Shown here: positions 10,983-18,424 of the stretch, one piece after another | Position numbering within the stretch: the stretch's first letter is position 1 | Layout: each line of letters begins with the position of its first letter | Assembly: GCA_004352715.1 (NCBI GenBank) | Contig: SCFE01000017.1 | Span: 1,748,304 to 1,774,825 of the forward strand | DNA: 26,522 nucleotides | Reading direction: 5' to 3' | DNA from: Hofstenia miamia | Taxonomy: Eukaryota; Xenacoelomorpha; Acoela | The notes under the pieces: model-generated | Told to the model about the DNA's origin: nothing | Seen by the model: the letters and a program-made list of their open reading frames with translations, nothing else | Databases searched by the model: none | Position numbers and translations under genes: made by a program

Positions 10983-13900
10983 GATCGGGGGGAAGAAAAG
11001 GCCCCCCCAGAAGAAGGGGGGGAGGAAGAAGTAATTTTCGGGAAAAATATGGGGGGAAGGGCGAAACCAGCGATAGAGAGTGGGGGGGGGAAGAAGGAAT
11101 TCAAGAAAGAAGAAGAATTAAAAACCCCTGCAATGTTAAAGGCTCCTCAAAAGAAGAAAGGGGGCAGGGAGGAGGTACATGGTTATGGGGGGAAGAAGTA
11201 AACATTTTTTAATGATAGAGTTAAAGAAGCAGGGGAGGAGTGGGGGGGGGGGGGATGTCGGGGGGGGAGGTTTTTTTTGATAAAAAAAGCCCCAAAGAAG
11301 GGCAGGGAGGAAACCCCCTTCAGTTTAAAAACATCCCTCCCAACAACTTGGAATTTGCTCCCTTCTTTGATTTAAAGTGGGCTGGTTTTTTACTTAAAGA
11401 AGGACGGGTTGAAACGGGAGAAGAAGAAAGGTGGAAGGAAAAAAAGAGGATGCAAAGATCAGTTGTTGATAGACCAGGCAGTGGTGGAGAATTGGGGAAG
11501 AAGGAAGACAAACTTGGCAATGGCATGGATAGACTACAGGAAAGCATATGACAGCATATCACATAGGTGGGCATTGAGGACGCTAGAGGCCAATGGAGTT
11601 TCACGGAAATGGTTTGAGTTTCTAGAGAGGGAGATGGGAAAGTGGCAGACTGAGATAGACGGGCAAAGTTTGAATTTTAGGGGGGGCATATTCCAGGGAG
11701 ACAGGTATAGGTTATACGTTGGAGAAGAATGATAGATCAGTGAGTCACCTGTTGAGGACCTGAAGATGTATGCTAGTTCAAGAAAAATGTTGCAGAAGCA
11801 AGTGGAAACATAGGAGAAGGAAAGCATAGATTCAGGGTTGGATTTTGGTTTAGGAAAGTGTGCTGCAGTGACAATGACTAGAGGTAAGTGTATGTATGGG
11901 GATGGTTTAAGGACGAGCAGTGGGGATAAAATTGAGGAAATCAAAGAGGGTACAACTACTTAGGTGTGATAGAGAAAGATAGAACAGATCATGAGGAAAT
12001 GAGGACGAGGTTAAGAAAAGAATACAAGAGGAGAGTAAGGAAGGTACTACAGAAGTCAGCATTGAATGGGCAGAACATCATAAAAGCAATTAATACATGG
12101 GCAATACCAGTGTTGAGATATTCGGCAGGAATAGTTAGGAGAAATAAGAATGAACTGAGGGAGTTAGACAGGGAGACAAGGAAGATAATTGCAGCAGAGA
12201 GGGTTTTCAACTTAAATGAAGATGTTGATAGTTTGTACATGGCAGGCATAAAGGAGGGAAAGGACTGCTAAGTGTGGAGGAAACTGTAGAAGCAGAAGCA
12301 CTAGGGCTAAAGGAATACGTAGAAGCACAACCTAGAGGGTCACTACTGGAGGTCACTAAGGAGTTAAGGAAGATAAGAACTGAGAGTGAAGGAAAGAAGG
12401 TATACCAGAGTAGGATGGAATCAGAGAGACAAACAAGGTATAGGCAGAAGACAATGTATGGAGAATACTGGAGGAACACAGAAAAGTGTGACAGAGAAGA
12501 AAGCAACAAGTGGTTAAAGAAGGCAGGACTAAAAAGAGAAACAGAAGCATTGATAATGGCAGAACAGGAGCAAGCAATAAGAACAAACTGGGTGAAGAAG
12601 CATATAGACAGAAATAAGTGATAAGTGTAGGGAGACAAGTGGTATAAGCAAGTTGAACTCCAAGATGAGTATGATGAGGAGAAAAGTTCACAGGGAAAGA
12701 AAGATCAGAAGGGGGAGATACAGAAAAGGAAATACCACATGTCTTGGTTGGGCTAAAATCATTATGGTTAACGGAAGACCAAGTAGCCAAAATCGCAGTG
12801 TCATCAACCTACAGTAGACAGGATGAGTTGAGGACAGATTGAGGAAGGTCGTTGATAGCAACGAGGAAGAAGAGAACAGCAAACACAGCACCTTGAGGAG
12901 CACCACTAGTGACAAGAGCAGAAGAAATAGACGAGTTGATTTTGACACACTGACGATTGGACAGGTAAGACTGAACGAGTTCGATGAAATCAGCATCAAA
13001 GCCAAATAAACGTCAAGAAGAATAGAATGTGGCAGCCAATTAAAAGCTTTAGAAATGTCAAGAAAAATAATGCAACCAGGATCATTACAATTAGAGTGGA
13101 AATAGCAGTTTGCAATCAAAGTGAGCAAGTTAATGATATTAGAACGCCTCGGAAGGAGGAGAAGAGGAGATGAGGTGACGAATTTTAGGGAACATGTAAT
13201 GAAAGACAAGGCGTTTACAAGATGATTGACAGCCGAGAAAGAATAGAAGTGATTTGAGAGAAGGGAAGCTGATTGGATTAGGATGTTTTCCAGTAAGGCG
13301 GAAAACGCTTGGAGGAGCAAATGTAGAAGAGATGCTTTAAATGGATGGAAAGAATTGGTTGGGACACCATCAGGGTAGCAAGGACAAGACAACTTGCAGG
13401 ACTTAAGCGTGAGGGAAATATCATGAGCGTTGAAGACGATATCAAATAGGCAAATCAGCGGGGAGGTGACAGGTGAACCAGGGCAGAGAGAGAGACAGGA
13501 TCAGAGAAATGCGAGGTGAAATAGGCACTGAAGTGTTCAGCTTTCTCTAGATCCAAGTGAGCAGAAAGAAGGTTCCATTTCAAGCTGGGAAGTCAGGTTT
13601 GGAATGAAGAGAAATCAAAAAGAATAAGGAAAAAGACTCATAGGAGAGGGGATGGATGTCAAGGTTAGGGCGACGAGAGCCTATGAGAACACCACCATGG
13701 CAACTACTAGAGCGATCTATATGGGAATTAGGAAAAACAACACCCAGCAACAGAAGGGTCAAGCCAGGTGTCAGTAATGAAAATGAAGTTGAAAAAACTG
13801 AGACAACCGTTTAATGAGACAAGACTGTGAACATTGGCGAGCAAAAAACAAAAGCAGAGTTGTGATGAGGTGTAAGTTTCAAGCTAGGAGGTGCAGGTAG

Positions 13901-15618
13901 TCATTCATGACAAGAAGCATCACACCGGCGGAGACAAAGGCCAAAATATTTGAGCTCAGCATCAAAGAGGCCATCTGACCACACTTCAGGATTCATGAGA
14001 ACATGATGAGACTCTTGATACAGACAATATGGAAAGAGGCGAATGGAGAATCCATACATGGTGGAATTGGAATTGTCATCAAATTGGAGTGAGGAGTAAC
14101 AGAGATGATCAGCAAAATCAGAAGCAGAAACAGAGTTAGCAAAACGTCCAATATAGGTGTGAGCTTTACAATGAGGAGGAGGAAGAGAACTAATCGGAAC
14201 AGCAGGCAATTGACAGGAAGAACTAGTACCAAGGATGTGATGAGGCCGATGATTATGAAGAGTAGGCGGTGGAACAGACTATTCAGGGGCAGGTGGCAGC
14301 ACAGAAGCGGGAGCAACAGCAGGAACAAAACGTGGAGCATGATAATTGGGAGGATTACGAATGGTACGTGAGGCGGAAGCACTATAGAAGAACATTTGAG
14401 TTTGCATGGACGAGACATTGGAGGTGAGGTTAGCAAGGGAGTCTGGCAAGGATGACAAGACAACATTGGAAGGGCTGACATTGGATGACTGGAGTGAACG
14501 GGACAGGGAGGTGAAAGCCTGCCGAATCAGAGAGATAATGATATCTTTTTATAAAGCAACAACTACCGAAGCAAATGGGCATCAGAAAATTTCTGAAGAT
14601 CTACAAGAGATACATTAGCCACAGGCATACTAAAATCTAATTAAACTGTATAATAAACGGACCGAAAATAACATAAAAGTTGGGCAATAAAGGCCCTCAT
14701 GTTCCTTTGCCTTTATTTGGTTTATGAAATTGATCTTACTTTTTGTGAATTTGATCTTACATTTTCTGAATTTACAATTAGCAAGTCTAACGTGATTGAA
14801 AATCTATTTTTGCTTAATTTCCTGTTTTTGTTGTGCATTAAGAAACTAAAATAACGTTACCATTCAGTCACTTTTAATACTATTTTATAGGTGCACTGTT
14901 CAGGGCATAAACCAAGGGAACATGGTGGAATGCCCCCATCGGTAAAGAAATTGAAAAATTGAAAATCTAAGGGTGTAAAATGCATTTTTAGGATGATGAC
15001 TAAAATCGCCCCGTCAGAAAATCCATGCGTACGCACCTAGCCTGCTCACAATTAACTATTTCATTTTTATAGATTAACGTGATCTAAACTTAATTATATT
15101 TAATATAAAACATTTAAAAATTAGACTCGCGAAATTAAAAATATGTATTTTTTGCAGGCCAGAATCAATACGTAGAGAGATTTACAAATTCATATCATAT
15201 AAAAATGTACATTGATTCTATTTGTAAATTTAAAATAAAAACAGAACTTACGTAAGCATAGATTTCTGAAGAATTCTTGTCGTATTAATTGACAGTCGAG
15301 ACCGTTCAGATATTCTTGAATTAAGGGCAGAAATAAACAACATACAAATAAACCAATGATGCGCTTCGTTCTATAATATGGAAGAACTTAAACATTAAAA
15401 AAAGGTACAATTTAAAAACCTAAGAAAACGTTTGCAAAGAAAACTACCTGCAAATCTGAATTAATGCTGTAAACCGAACGCCACAATTTAATACTACTGT
15501 CGTAGATAGATGTTGATATACCTAGACGAGCACAAAAATTTTCAAATTCTTTTTCTAAAATATGAGACTTAGCATCTGGAACATGGAATAAGTCAATAGA
15601 AGGCGCAACACCGTACAT
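3210..15618 (-). CDS. RB1-like: retinoblastoma-family (RB1/RBL) gene, N-terminal domain exons, partial
   Basis: RB-family pocket proteins repress E2F targets in the nucleus. Five exons in descending coordinates are recognised: 15448-15618, 7190-7299, 5939-6003, 3417-3539 and 3210-3373. Junction phases agree for the last four (phase 2, then 1, then 1). The segments follow the order of the RB N-terminal (DUF3452-type) region: a FCARLGIS-type helix near the start, then ERRFCVTSAVYYKFEK, then CCWLLFLLVK, then LLCCVEYIIKTTPRFLLQPS, then VISVLCEKFGANITEVF. The spacing and the YIIKxxPxxLL pattern look closer to RB1 than to p107/p130 as I remember them; this is a family-level judgement without an alignment. 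About 55 residues expected between exon 1 and exon 2 are missing, and pocket A/B exons would lie left of 3210. Introns carry a pogo element and LINEs. The exons themselves contain no stops. Confidence 0.72.
3417..3539 (-). CDS. RB1-like: RB-family exon d (123 nt)
   Basis: Acceptor gatatttacag, donor TTTTG/gtaagt. Phase 1 to phase 1. It encodes GLDHIANAAVELILGF, then HTLLCCVEYIIK, then TTPRFLLQPSF. This is the segment most like RB family proteins (leucine/cysteine-rich helix followed by YIIK and PxxLL). The preceding intron (3540-5938) contains the whole pogo-like transposon. Confidence 0.75.
3679..3722 (+). repeat. left TIR plus subterminal direct repeat
   Basis: The TIR starts ccgtaaaacagggtaattcg (3679-3698) and ends at 3703. 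Its inner 15 bases, gggtaattcgggcca (3689-3703), are repeated at 3708-3722, 19 bp downstream, giving a double-core left end that may bind transposase twice. Confidence 0.85.
3992..5482 (+). CDS. pogo-like transposase with C-terminal zinc finger
   Basis: Cut-and-paste transposase. I choose ATG 3992 (MADKMLEAV) over an in-frame ATG at 3944, because the psq-type helix-turn-helix starts there: residues 18-37 read SQRQAAKKFNVSRASLQRHI. A second CENP-B-type DNA-binding region follows, with GNDWVKSFMSRHNLVKRK near residue 105. The DDE catalytic domain falls entirely in the 716-base N gap (4438-5153), so catalytic residues cannot be judged. The C-terminus after the gap ends in a cysteine-rich PHD/zinc-ribbon-like module: CGICGVHY, then WVRCVDCMAW, CGHC and CCSMC. 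As assembled it is 496 codons, with the gap of uncertain size. Family membership is clear; activity is unknown. Confidence 0.88.
   Translation: MADKMLEAVKFVKEKKLSQRQAAKKFNVSRASLQRHIENPKIFRPGHPSALTATEEEVLTRTITTVTSWGFGFTNSVLQDFVSRYLSRCGRVVPQFKDNKPGNDWVKSFMSRHNLVKRKAGNITRNRAQVNESTVTNYIEEMRQAGIGXXXXXXXXXXXXXXXXXXXXXXXXXXXXXXXXXXXXXXXXXXXXXXXXXXXXXXXXXXXXXXXXXXXXXXXXXXXXXXXXXXXXXXXXXXXXXXXXXXXXXXXXXXXXXXXXXXXXXXXXXXXXXXXXXXXXXXXXXXXXXXXXXXXXXXXXXXXXXXXXXXXXXXXXXXXXXXXXXXXXXXXXXXXXXXXXXXXXXXXXXXXXXXXXXXXXXXXXXXXXXXXXXXXXXXXXXXXXXXXXPRKARGAKIVAGRPITSMQIQPDNGDDGVAMTPSQRGKRQRSLASVISSTSQAITASTNDCGICGVHYADTAGSGDWVRCVDCMAWTCGHCNMDTDDPHFCCSMCANI
4438..5153. other. assembly gap (716 N)
   Basis: Run of N inside the transposase ORF. 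Reading frame is kept across it as sized, but the true length is unknown. Confidence 0.99.
5733..5757 (-). repeat. right TIR
   Basis: Reverse complement of the left TIR with one mismatch (cggg against aggg in the core). A degenerate further copy of the TIR lies at 5539-5561 (gtggctcgatttaccctg), just behind the transposase stop and in the right-end orientation. Confidence 0.85.
5939..6003 (-). CDS. RB1-like: RB-family exon c (65 nt)
   Basis: Acceptor ctcatttag, donor CAAAG/gtatta. It encodes DGQIAIPESKHCCWLLFLLVK in 21 codons plus one base at each end. The WLLFLLVK stretch corresponds to the hydrophobic helix ending in LAKG or YTKG in known RB proteins. Its size and both phases fit its neighbours. 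Confidence 0.7.
6004..7189. other. RB-family intron, no gene recognised
   Basis: AT-rich intron between RB exons b and c. A 45-codon open stretch on the - strand (about 6500-6640) lies between a plausible acceptor and donor, but its phase (1-1) does not fit the flanking phase-2 junction, so I do not call it an exon. Confidence 0.5.
7190..7299 (-). CDS. RB1-like: RB-family exon b (110 nt)
   Basis: Acceptor ttttccaag, donor AAAA/gtaaag. It starts in phase 0 and ends in phase 2, encoding KFLRDIVALSDKAIDG followed by FCVTSAVYYKFEK. The phase-2 end joins exactly to the next exon (AA+A gives Lys). Exon a ends in phase 0, so an intervening phase 0-0 exon is compatible with both and is needed for the missing residues. 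Confidence 0.7.
7398..7471. repeat. (AAT)n microsatellite
   Basis: About 24 AAT/TAA units with few interruptions, immediately left of the first LINE copy. R4/Dong-type LINEs are known to insert in TAA repeats, so this may be target sequence. Confidence 0.95.
7472..9240 (+). pseudogene. LINE copy 1, R2/R4 supergroup (R4/Dong-like), internally deleted
   Basis: Remnant of a non-LTR retrotransposon polyprotein broken by stops and frameshifts. Pieces in order: a KWTDEKNRTALECY N-terminal region (about 7640); the RT start KMKNWKAPGRD (about 8030, followed by a TAG stop); FLIQKDPKKGSEASNFRPIT (about 8175-8235); LIPEEQK (about 8307); then directly QVETLKKASK and the thumb region TWAIPVLRYSAGIVR, ELRELDRKTRK, DVDRLYM (8620-8770); and KKAGLKRETEALIMAEQEQA (9050). 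The RT catalytic core is absent because of a deletion at 8319-8325. A degenerate cysteine/histidine region may follow to about 9240. A single N lies at 7911. The family call rests on the WKAPGRD and TWAxxVLRYSAG signatures and on the adjacent AAT tract; exact clade is uncertain. Confidence 0.7.
7511..7520 (+). promoter_or_regulatory. tRNA-like B box (RNA polymerase III) at the LINE start
   Basis: GGTTCGAACC is a perfect match to the pol III B-box core and sits in cccgggttcgaaccctg, shaped like a degenerate T-arm. It lies about 40 bp after the (AAT)n tract. No clear A box was found, so this may be the 3' half of a tRNA-derived SINE or an internal promoter at the element's 5' end. No complete tRNA is present. 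Confidence 0.4.
8964..9927. repeat. near-identical direct repeat, left copy (pairs with 12443-13406)
   Basis: Read line by line against 12443-13406 (offset 3479), I find one difference in 964 bp (A at 9896, G at 13375). It covers the 3' part of the + LINE and the RT part of the - strand LINE. It ends exactly at the 1000-N gap. Confidence 0.9.
9240..9927 (-). pseudogene. APE-type LINE fragment, copy 1 (RT domain remnant)
   Basis: Reverse-strand RT remnant of a CR1/Jockey/L2-like LINE. FLDISKAFNWLPHSILL (about 9535-9590) is the catalytic block-A motif. In another frame come YLSNRQCV, then SGAPQGAVFAVLFFLVAIND, then VDDTAILATW (about 9310), where the usual Y/F-A-D-D has become a stop plus VDD. 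At least two frameshifts separate these pieces. The right side is cut by the 1000-N gap; the left end is fused to the + strand LINE somewhere between about 9180 and 9290. Confidence 0.7.
9928..10927. other. assembly gap (exactly 1000 N)
   Basis: Run of exactly 1000 N, which looks like a nominal size. It begins in the middle of the - strand LINE and ends in an (AAT)n tract. Confidence 0.99.
10928..10980. repeat. (AAT)n microsatellite at gap edge
   Basis: Pure AAT repeat of at least 17 units, beginning at the gap and ending where the second LINE copy starts. Confidence 0.95.
10982..11430. other. low-quality, homopolymer-smeared sequence
   Basis: This stretch aligns to copy 1 (about 7880-8330), but bases are replaced by runs of their neighbours. 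Where copy 1 has tttctgatacagaagg this has ttttttttgataaaaaaag, and there are G-runs of 8-12 not present in copy 1. That is the look of phasing or low-quality read tails used at a gap edge, not biological divergence. Translations here should not be trusted. Confidence 0.8.
10982..12720 (+). pseudogene. LINE copy 2, R2/R4 supergroup (R4/Dong-like)
   Basis: Second, 5'-shorter copy. It keeps RT blocks missing from copy 1: RGCKDQLLIDQAV (about 11447), TNLAMAWIDYRKAYDS (about 11510, containing the first catalytic Asp), GGIFQGD (about 11680-11700). A deletion then removes the segment after FQGD, and a further one runs through the YxDD site: SHLL is followed directly by the DLKMYASS region (about 11740-11780) with the frame lost. 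Next come LDFGLGKCAAVTMTRGKC, TWAIPVLRYSAGIVRR (12095), ELRELDRETRK, DVDSLYM and KKAGLKRETEAL. It is inactive. Against copy 1 it differs at roughly a tenth of positions up to about 12440 and is then almost identical. Confidence 0.72.
12443..13406. repeat. near-identical direct repeat, right copy
   Basis: Partner of 8964-9927. Here the sequence continues beyond the repeat into the rest of the - strand LINE, which the left copy lacks because of the gap. Confidence 0.9.
12720..13880 (-). pseudogene. APE-type LINE ORF2 remnant, copy 2 (endonuclease and RT)
   Basis: Reading right to left on the - strand: endonuclease signatures FIFITDTWLDPSVAG (about 13750-13780) and HGGVLIGSRRPN (about 13670-13700), as in AP-endonuclease domains of CR1/L2/Jockey LINEs; then KRFPPYWKTS (about 13290), the conserved entry into the RT domain; FLDISKAFNWLPHSILL (about 13015-13070); SGAPQGAVFAVLFFLVAIND (about 12880-12920); and VDDTAILATW (about 12790). 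Several frame changes and stops, so inactive. It is truncated after the VDD block, where the + strand LINE begins. Confidence 0.72.
13901..14628 (-). pseudogene. APE-type LINE ORF1 remnant
   Basis: Open on the - strand from about 14540 to the TGA at 13901 except for one TAG (between VLPPAPE and SVPPPTLHN, about 14277). It is Pro/Ser-rich in the middle and ends FPYCLYQESHHVLM, then LKYFGLCLRRCDASCHE. A plausible start is ATG 14628-14626 (MPVANVSLVDLQKF), one frame off from the rest. It sits directly upstream of the endonuclease remnant, as ORF1 does in two-ORF LINEs. No motif identifies its function; the call is from position and from the pairing with ORF2. Confidence 0.5.
14629..15447. other. 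RB-family intron remainder, one weak exon candidate
   Basis: AT-rich, mostly unrecognised. On the - strand 15252-15314 (63 nt) lies between acceptor ttaattcaag and donor CTTAC/gtaagt and is open in two frames. It does not match the phase-0 end of exon a (15448-15618) or a segment of RB that I can identify, so it is only noted. Confidence 0.4.
15448..15618 (-). CDS. RB1-like: RB-family exon a (57 codons)
   Basis: Acceptor atatttcag abuts ATG TAC GGT; the donor is CAG/gtagtt. It is open throughout, phase 0 at both ends. It contains EFENFCARLGISTSIY and SIKLWRSVYS, matching the first helices of the RB N-terminal fold. The first codon is ATG immediately after the acceptor, so translation could start here if the preceding exon is untranslated. 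No convincing upstream coding exon was found. Confidence 0.68.
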
Positions 15619-16711
15619 CTGAAATATGAAGATAACCGCAAATTTTAAAAATAATGTATAATTCACAATAAATAGTATGATACATATTAGAATATTTACA
15701 AGATTTTATCAAATAAGGTAATAGTTAACGAATAAATTGGATACCTTAAAAAATAAGTTCCAATTTCCATCAACAGAAAATATTATAATTTTGAATTAAA
15801 TACAATTTCCAAAAATAGTTTTCCTGTTATAAAAAGGGAGTAAATAAGTAATTAGTCGAAATTTGGAACATTAAAAAATTATCAAATCTCGTTGTCAACA
15901 GGCTTTATAATTTCGCATACAACATTTATTGTTCGAATCGATGCCGATGTCTACAAGTGTGTTTAAGTAAATTCAATAGCAATGCCACATGACTATTTTG
16001 AATTTCTTGGAGCGAAAGCGCCATGATCACAACGTATCTATAATTTAACATAAAAGTCATTGGAGCGTTTGTCAAAAGATGTTCGATTGAAAATAGTATT
16101 GATACTGGAAAAATTAATGTCAAATTTATTGTCTTGAAATACATGAAATATGTTTTTCAATTATTGCAATACCATACCATTTGAATCCAAAGAAGAAATA
16201 ATTTATATTTAGAATGCAGTAAACATAAAATAATATTTTCAGGATTGCTTCGAATAAAGATGGATTTTCAACAGCATAGAATTACTGATGAAATTGGTTT
16301 TTATTATTACTTCTCAATTATTTTGTGATATTGTGATAACATTCGCTAAATTCCCACAAGAAACTTTCTATCACATAATAAAGTCGTTAAAATGGGATAT
16401 AATTCTTTAAAGATTTCTTAGAGCTACCGCAATTTACTTTAGATTTTAACGATTAGCGGTTGCGATCAACAAATAAATGTGTTGAATTGCATTAAAGATA
16501 TATTACCGAATACTAGATTCGAATGCTACAGAAAATACAGGATCGTTGTGGTTCATTTATCAACTGAAAAACAACACTAAAAATTCATGTAGGTGAAGCA
16601 ATAGTTGAGCTGCTTTTTCCAGACACAAGTTTGTGCAATGTCTTTTATGTGTAAGTCTTTCAAAGGAAAATTTCAAAAATCAGCCATTTGTTAAGTAGTT
16701 TATAACCAATT
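15619..16711. other. region upstream of the RB exons, no gene recognised
   Basis: A - strand open stretch at 15926-16033 follows acceptor aaattatag and contains ATGG (MALSLQEIQNSHVALLL) but ends in a stop without a phase-matching donor, so I cannot attach it to the RB gene. The rest is AT-rich DNA without recognisable coding or RNA features. Confidence 0.4.
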
Positions 16712-16954
16712 ATGAAAATTGTGAATTCTTATTGTGAAGATACAAAATTGGAACAAGAAATTATTTCATTAACTCATGAAGCAAAAGAGTAAAATTTGAG
16801 TGAAAATCATAATTTGACGTTTGGAGTTTTAAAGTCAATGTTTAATGTCCCAAACATTGAAAAGAATGACTCTCGCTTCAGCTTGAAACCAAGGCATAAT
16901 AGACTTTCTCTACATCTTCCAATTTCTAGTAGTGAAATTTTCCTAATTGCATAG
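16712..16954 (+). pseudogene. interrupted small ORF, unrecognised
   Basis: Reads MKIVNSYCEDTKLEQEIISL, HEAKE, one in-frame TAA (16790-16792), then NLSENHNLTFGVLKSMFN and SRFSLKPRHNRLSLHL before a TAG. Eighty codons with a single internal stop in AT-rich DNA is mildly suggestive of a decayed exon. No family recognised. Confidence 0.2.
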
Positions 16955-17224
16955 CATATCATTGATAAACATTCAAGTTGGGTGTATATATCTTAAGCCA
17001 CCCTATGTACTCAAATAACAGTGATGATTGTCCTTGCAATTCAAATAGAGCCACATTTTTAGTATGAAAATTGCATATTTTTAAAACTAAGCATTTATGA
17101 ATAACATTTTCAAATAGAAAACCAACCTCTTTACTTCACAAAAATCAATCATATAGAATAATGATTTTTGACAGAATGGGGCGCAAGTTATAAAACGAAC
17201 ATTATACAATTTCAATTGAGCACA

Positions 17225-17680
17225 TTAGGAACTAATTGATTTGCAATATCTTGTAATATTAGCCTTTATGCATTGAACATTAATGACTGGCTTTTTCTTG
17301 GCAAGAACAATCATTTTGGTCTGCTTTCGTGATTTTATCGTAGGCAACAAGAATTTACTTTTTAAATTCACCAATATCCTCATATTGCTTCCCATTTGAA
17401 TAAACAGGTTTGACGAGGTTCCGATTTGATTTAGACCAGGACTTTTAGCTGACCACAGTAATAAAGGTATGTTAATCATTTCATGTAGCCCATCTTATGT
17501 TTCATAACTGCATTGCTTTTTGCTTCTTCCCAAATAAAAGTCATCAATAAACGGAAATAAAAAGTTTTCAATGTTTCAATGTATTTGCTTGAGTTTTGAA
17601 TTACTTTCAAAAAGTCCTTTGAAGGTGAATGCCATCAAACATTCAACGATTTGCCTCCTTCAAGAATATGATCATCTTTA
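17225..17680 (-). pseudogene. Tc1-like transposase fossil
   Basis: The - strand carries, in Tc1 order with stops and frame breaks, GGKSLNV and FTFKGLFES (about 17600-17660, like GGGSVMVWG and its follow-on), NIENFLFPFIDDFY (about 17540-17580, like the LLPFI segment), LLLWSAKSPGLNQIG (about 17420-17465, like the WPAQSPDLNPIE block with the key Asp and Glu both changed to Gly), and INVQCIKANITRY (about 17240-17280, like the C-terminal RRCQAVIxAKG region). It is old and inactive. No inverted repeats were located. The call rests on motif order read by eye. Confidence 0.55.
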
Positions 17681-18034
17681 CATATAGCATACCAATGGTA
17701 TTGAAAGCAGTTAAACTATCTTCATTGGACCTTATTACATTGCTCCATTACTTATCTCAGTAAAGCAAATTTATGATTTTTAGCAAGGGTATTGTAAGAT
17801 CCTCTTAATATATTTTATAATAGAATTGACGTGTTTCACACTTGTGCACTAACATGGATAGCAAATGCGCTGCTTAGTGGAGTGGAAGTCATTTTTTCTT
17901 TACTAGCCTCCCAGATTAGAAGTCTTCGTTGATGTCGATAAAGCAGTGTAACTTTATTTTTAAATCAAATATCCGTTGAGTATGCCTGATTTTGACAAAA
18001 ATAAATTTCTATATGATGGATTGTATATTCTCAT

Positions 18035-18424
18035 TATATATATATATATATATATATATTGGTGATTTGTAATAAAATTTTCATATATATTGGNNNNNNN
18101 NNNNNNNNNNNNNNNNNNNNNNNNNNNNNNNNNNNNNNNNNNNNNNNNNNNNNNNNNNNNNNNNNNNNNNNNNNNNNNNNNNNNNNNNNNNNNNNNNNNN
18201 NNNNNNNNNNNNNNNNNNNNNNNNNNNNNNNNNNNNNNNNNNNNNNNNNNNNNNNNNNNNNNNNNNNNNNNNNNNNNNNNNNNNNNNNNNNNNNNNNNNN
18301 NNNNNNNNNNNNNNNNNNNNNNNNNNNNNNNNNNNNNNNNNNNNNNNNNNNNNNNNNNNNNNNNNNNNNNNNCATTAGTATGTTACAAATCACCAATATA
18401 TATGTATATATATATATATATATA
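18035..18424. repeat. (TA)n tracts with inverted arms flanking a 279-N gap
   Basis: A (TA)n tract (18035-18059) followed by attggtgatttgtaa (18058-18072) faces ttacaaatcaccaat (18383-18397) followed by another (TA)n tract (to 18424). The arms are exact inverted copies and continue into the TA runs. The N run is 18094-18372. It fits a short palindromic (MITE-like) element inserted in a TA repeat, or a foldback that broke assembly. Confidence 0.7.

Noticed and set aside
9209-11212. Long ORFs of 400-630 codons on both strands
   Set aside because: They are open only because they bridge the 1000-N gap; the real sequence at their ends is LINE remnant and AAT repeat.
16480-16580. Tctex-type dynein light chain resemblance on the + strand (CYRKYRIVVHL)
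   Set aside because: A dozen residues only, with no continuation; likely chance.
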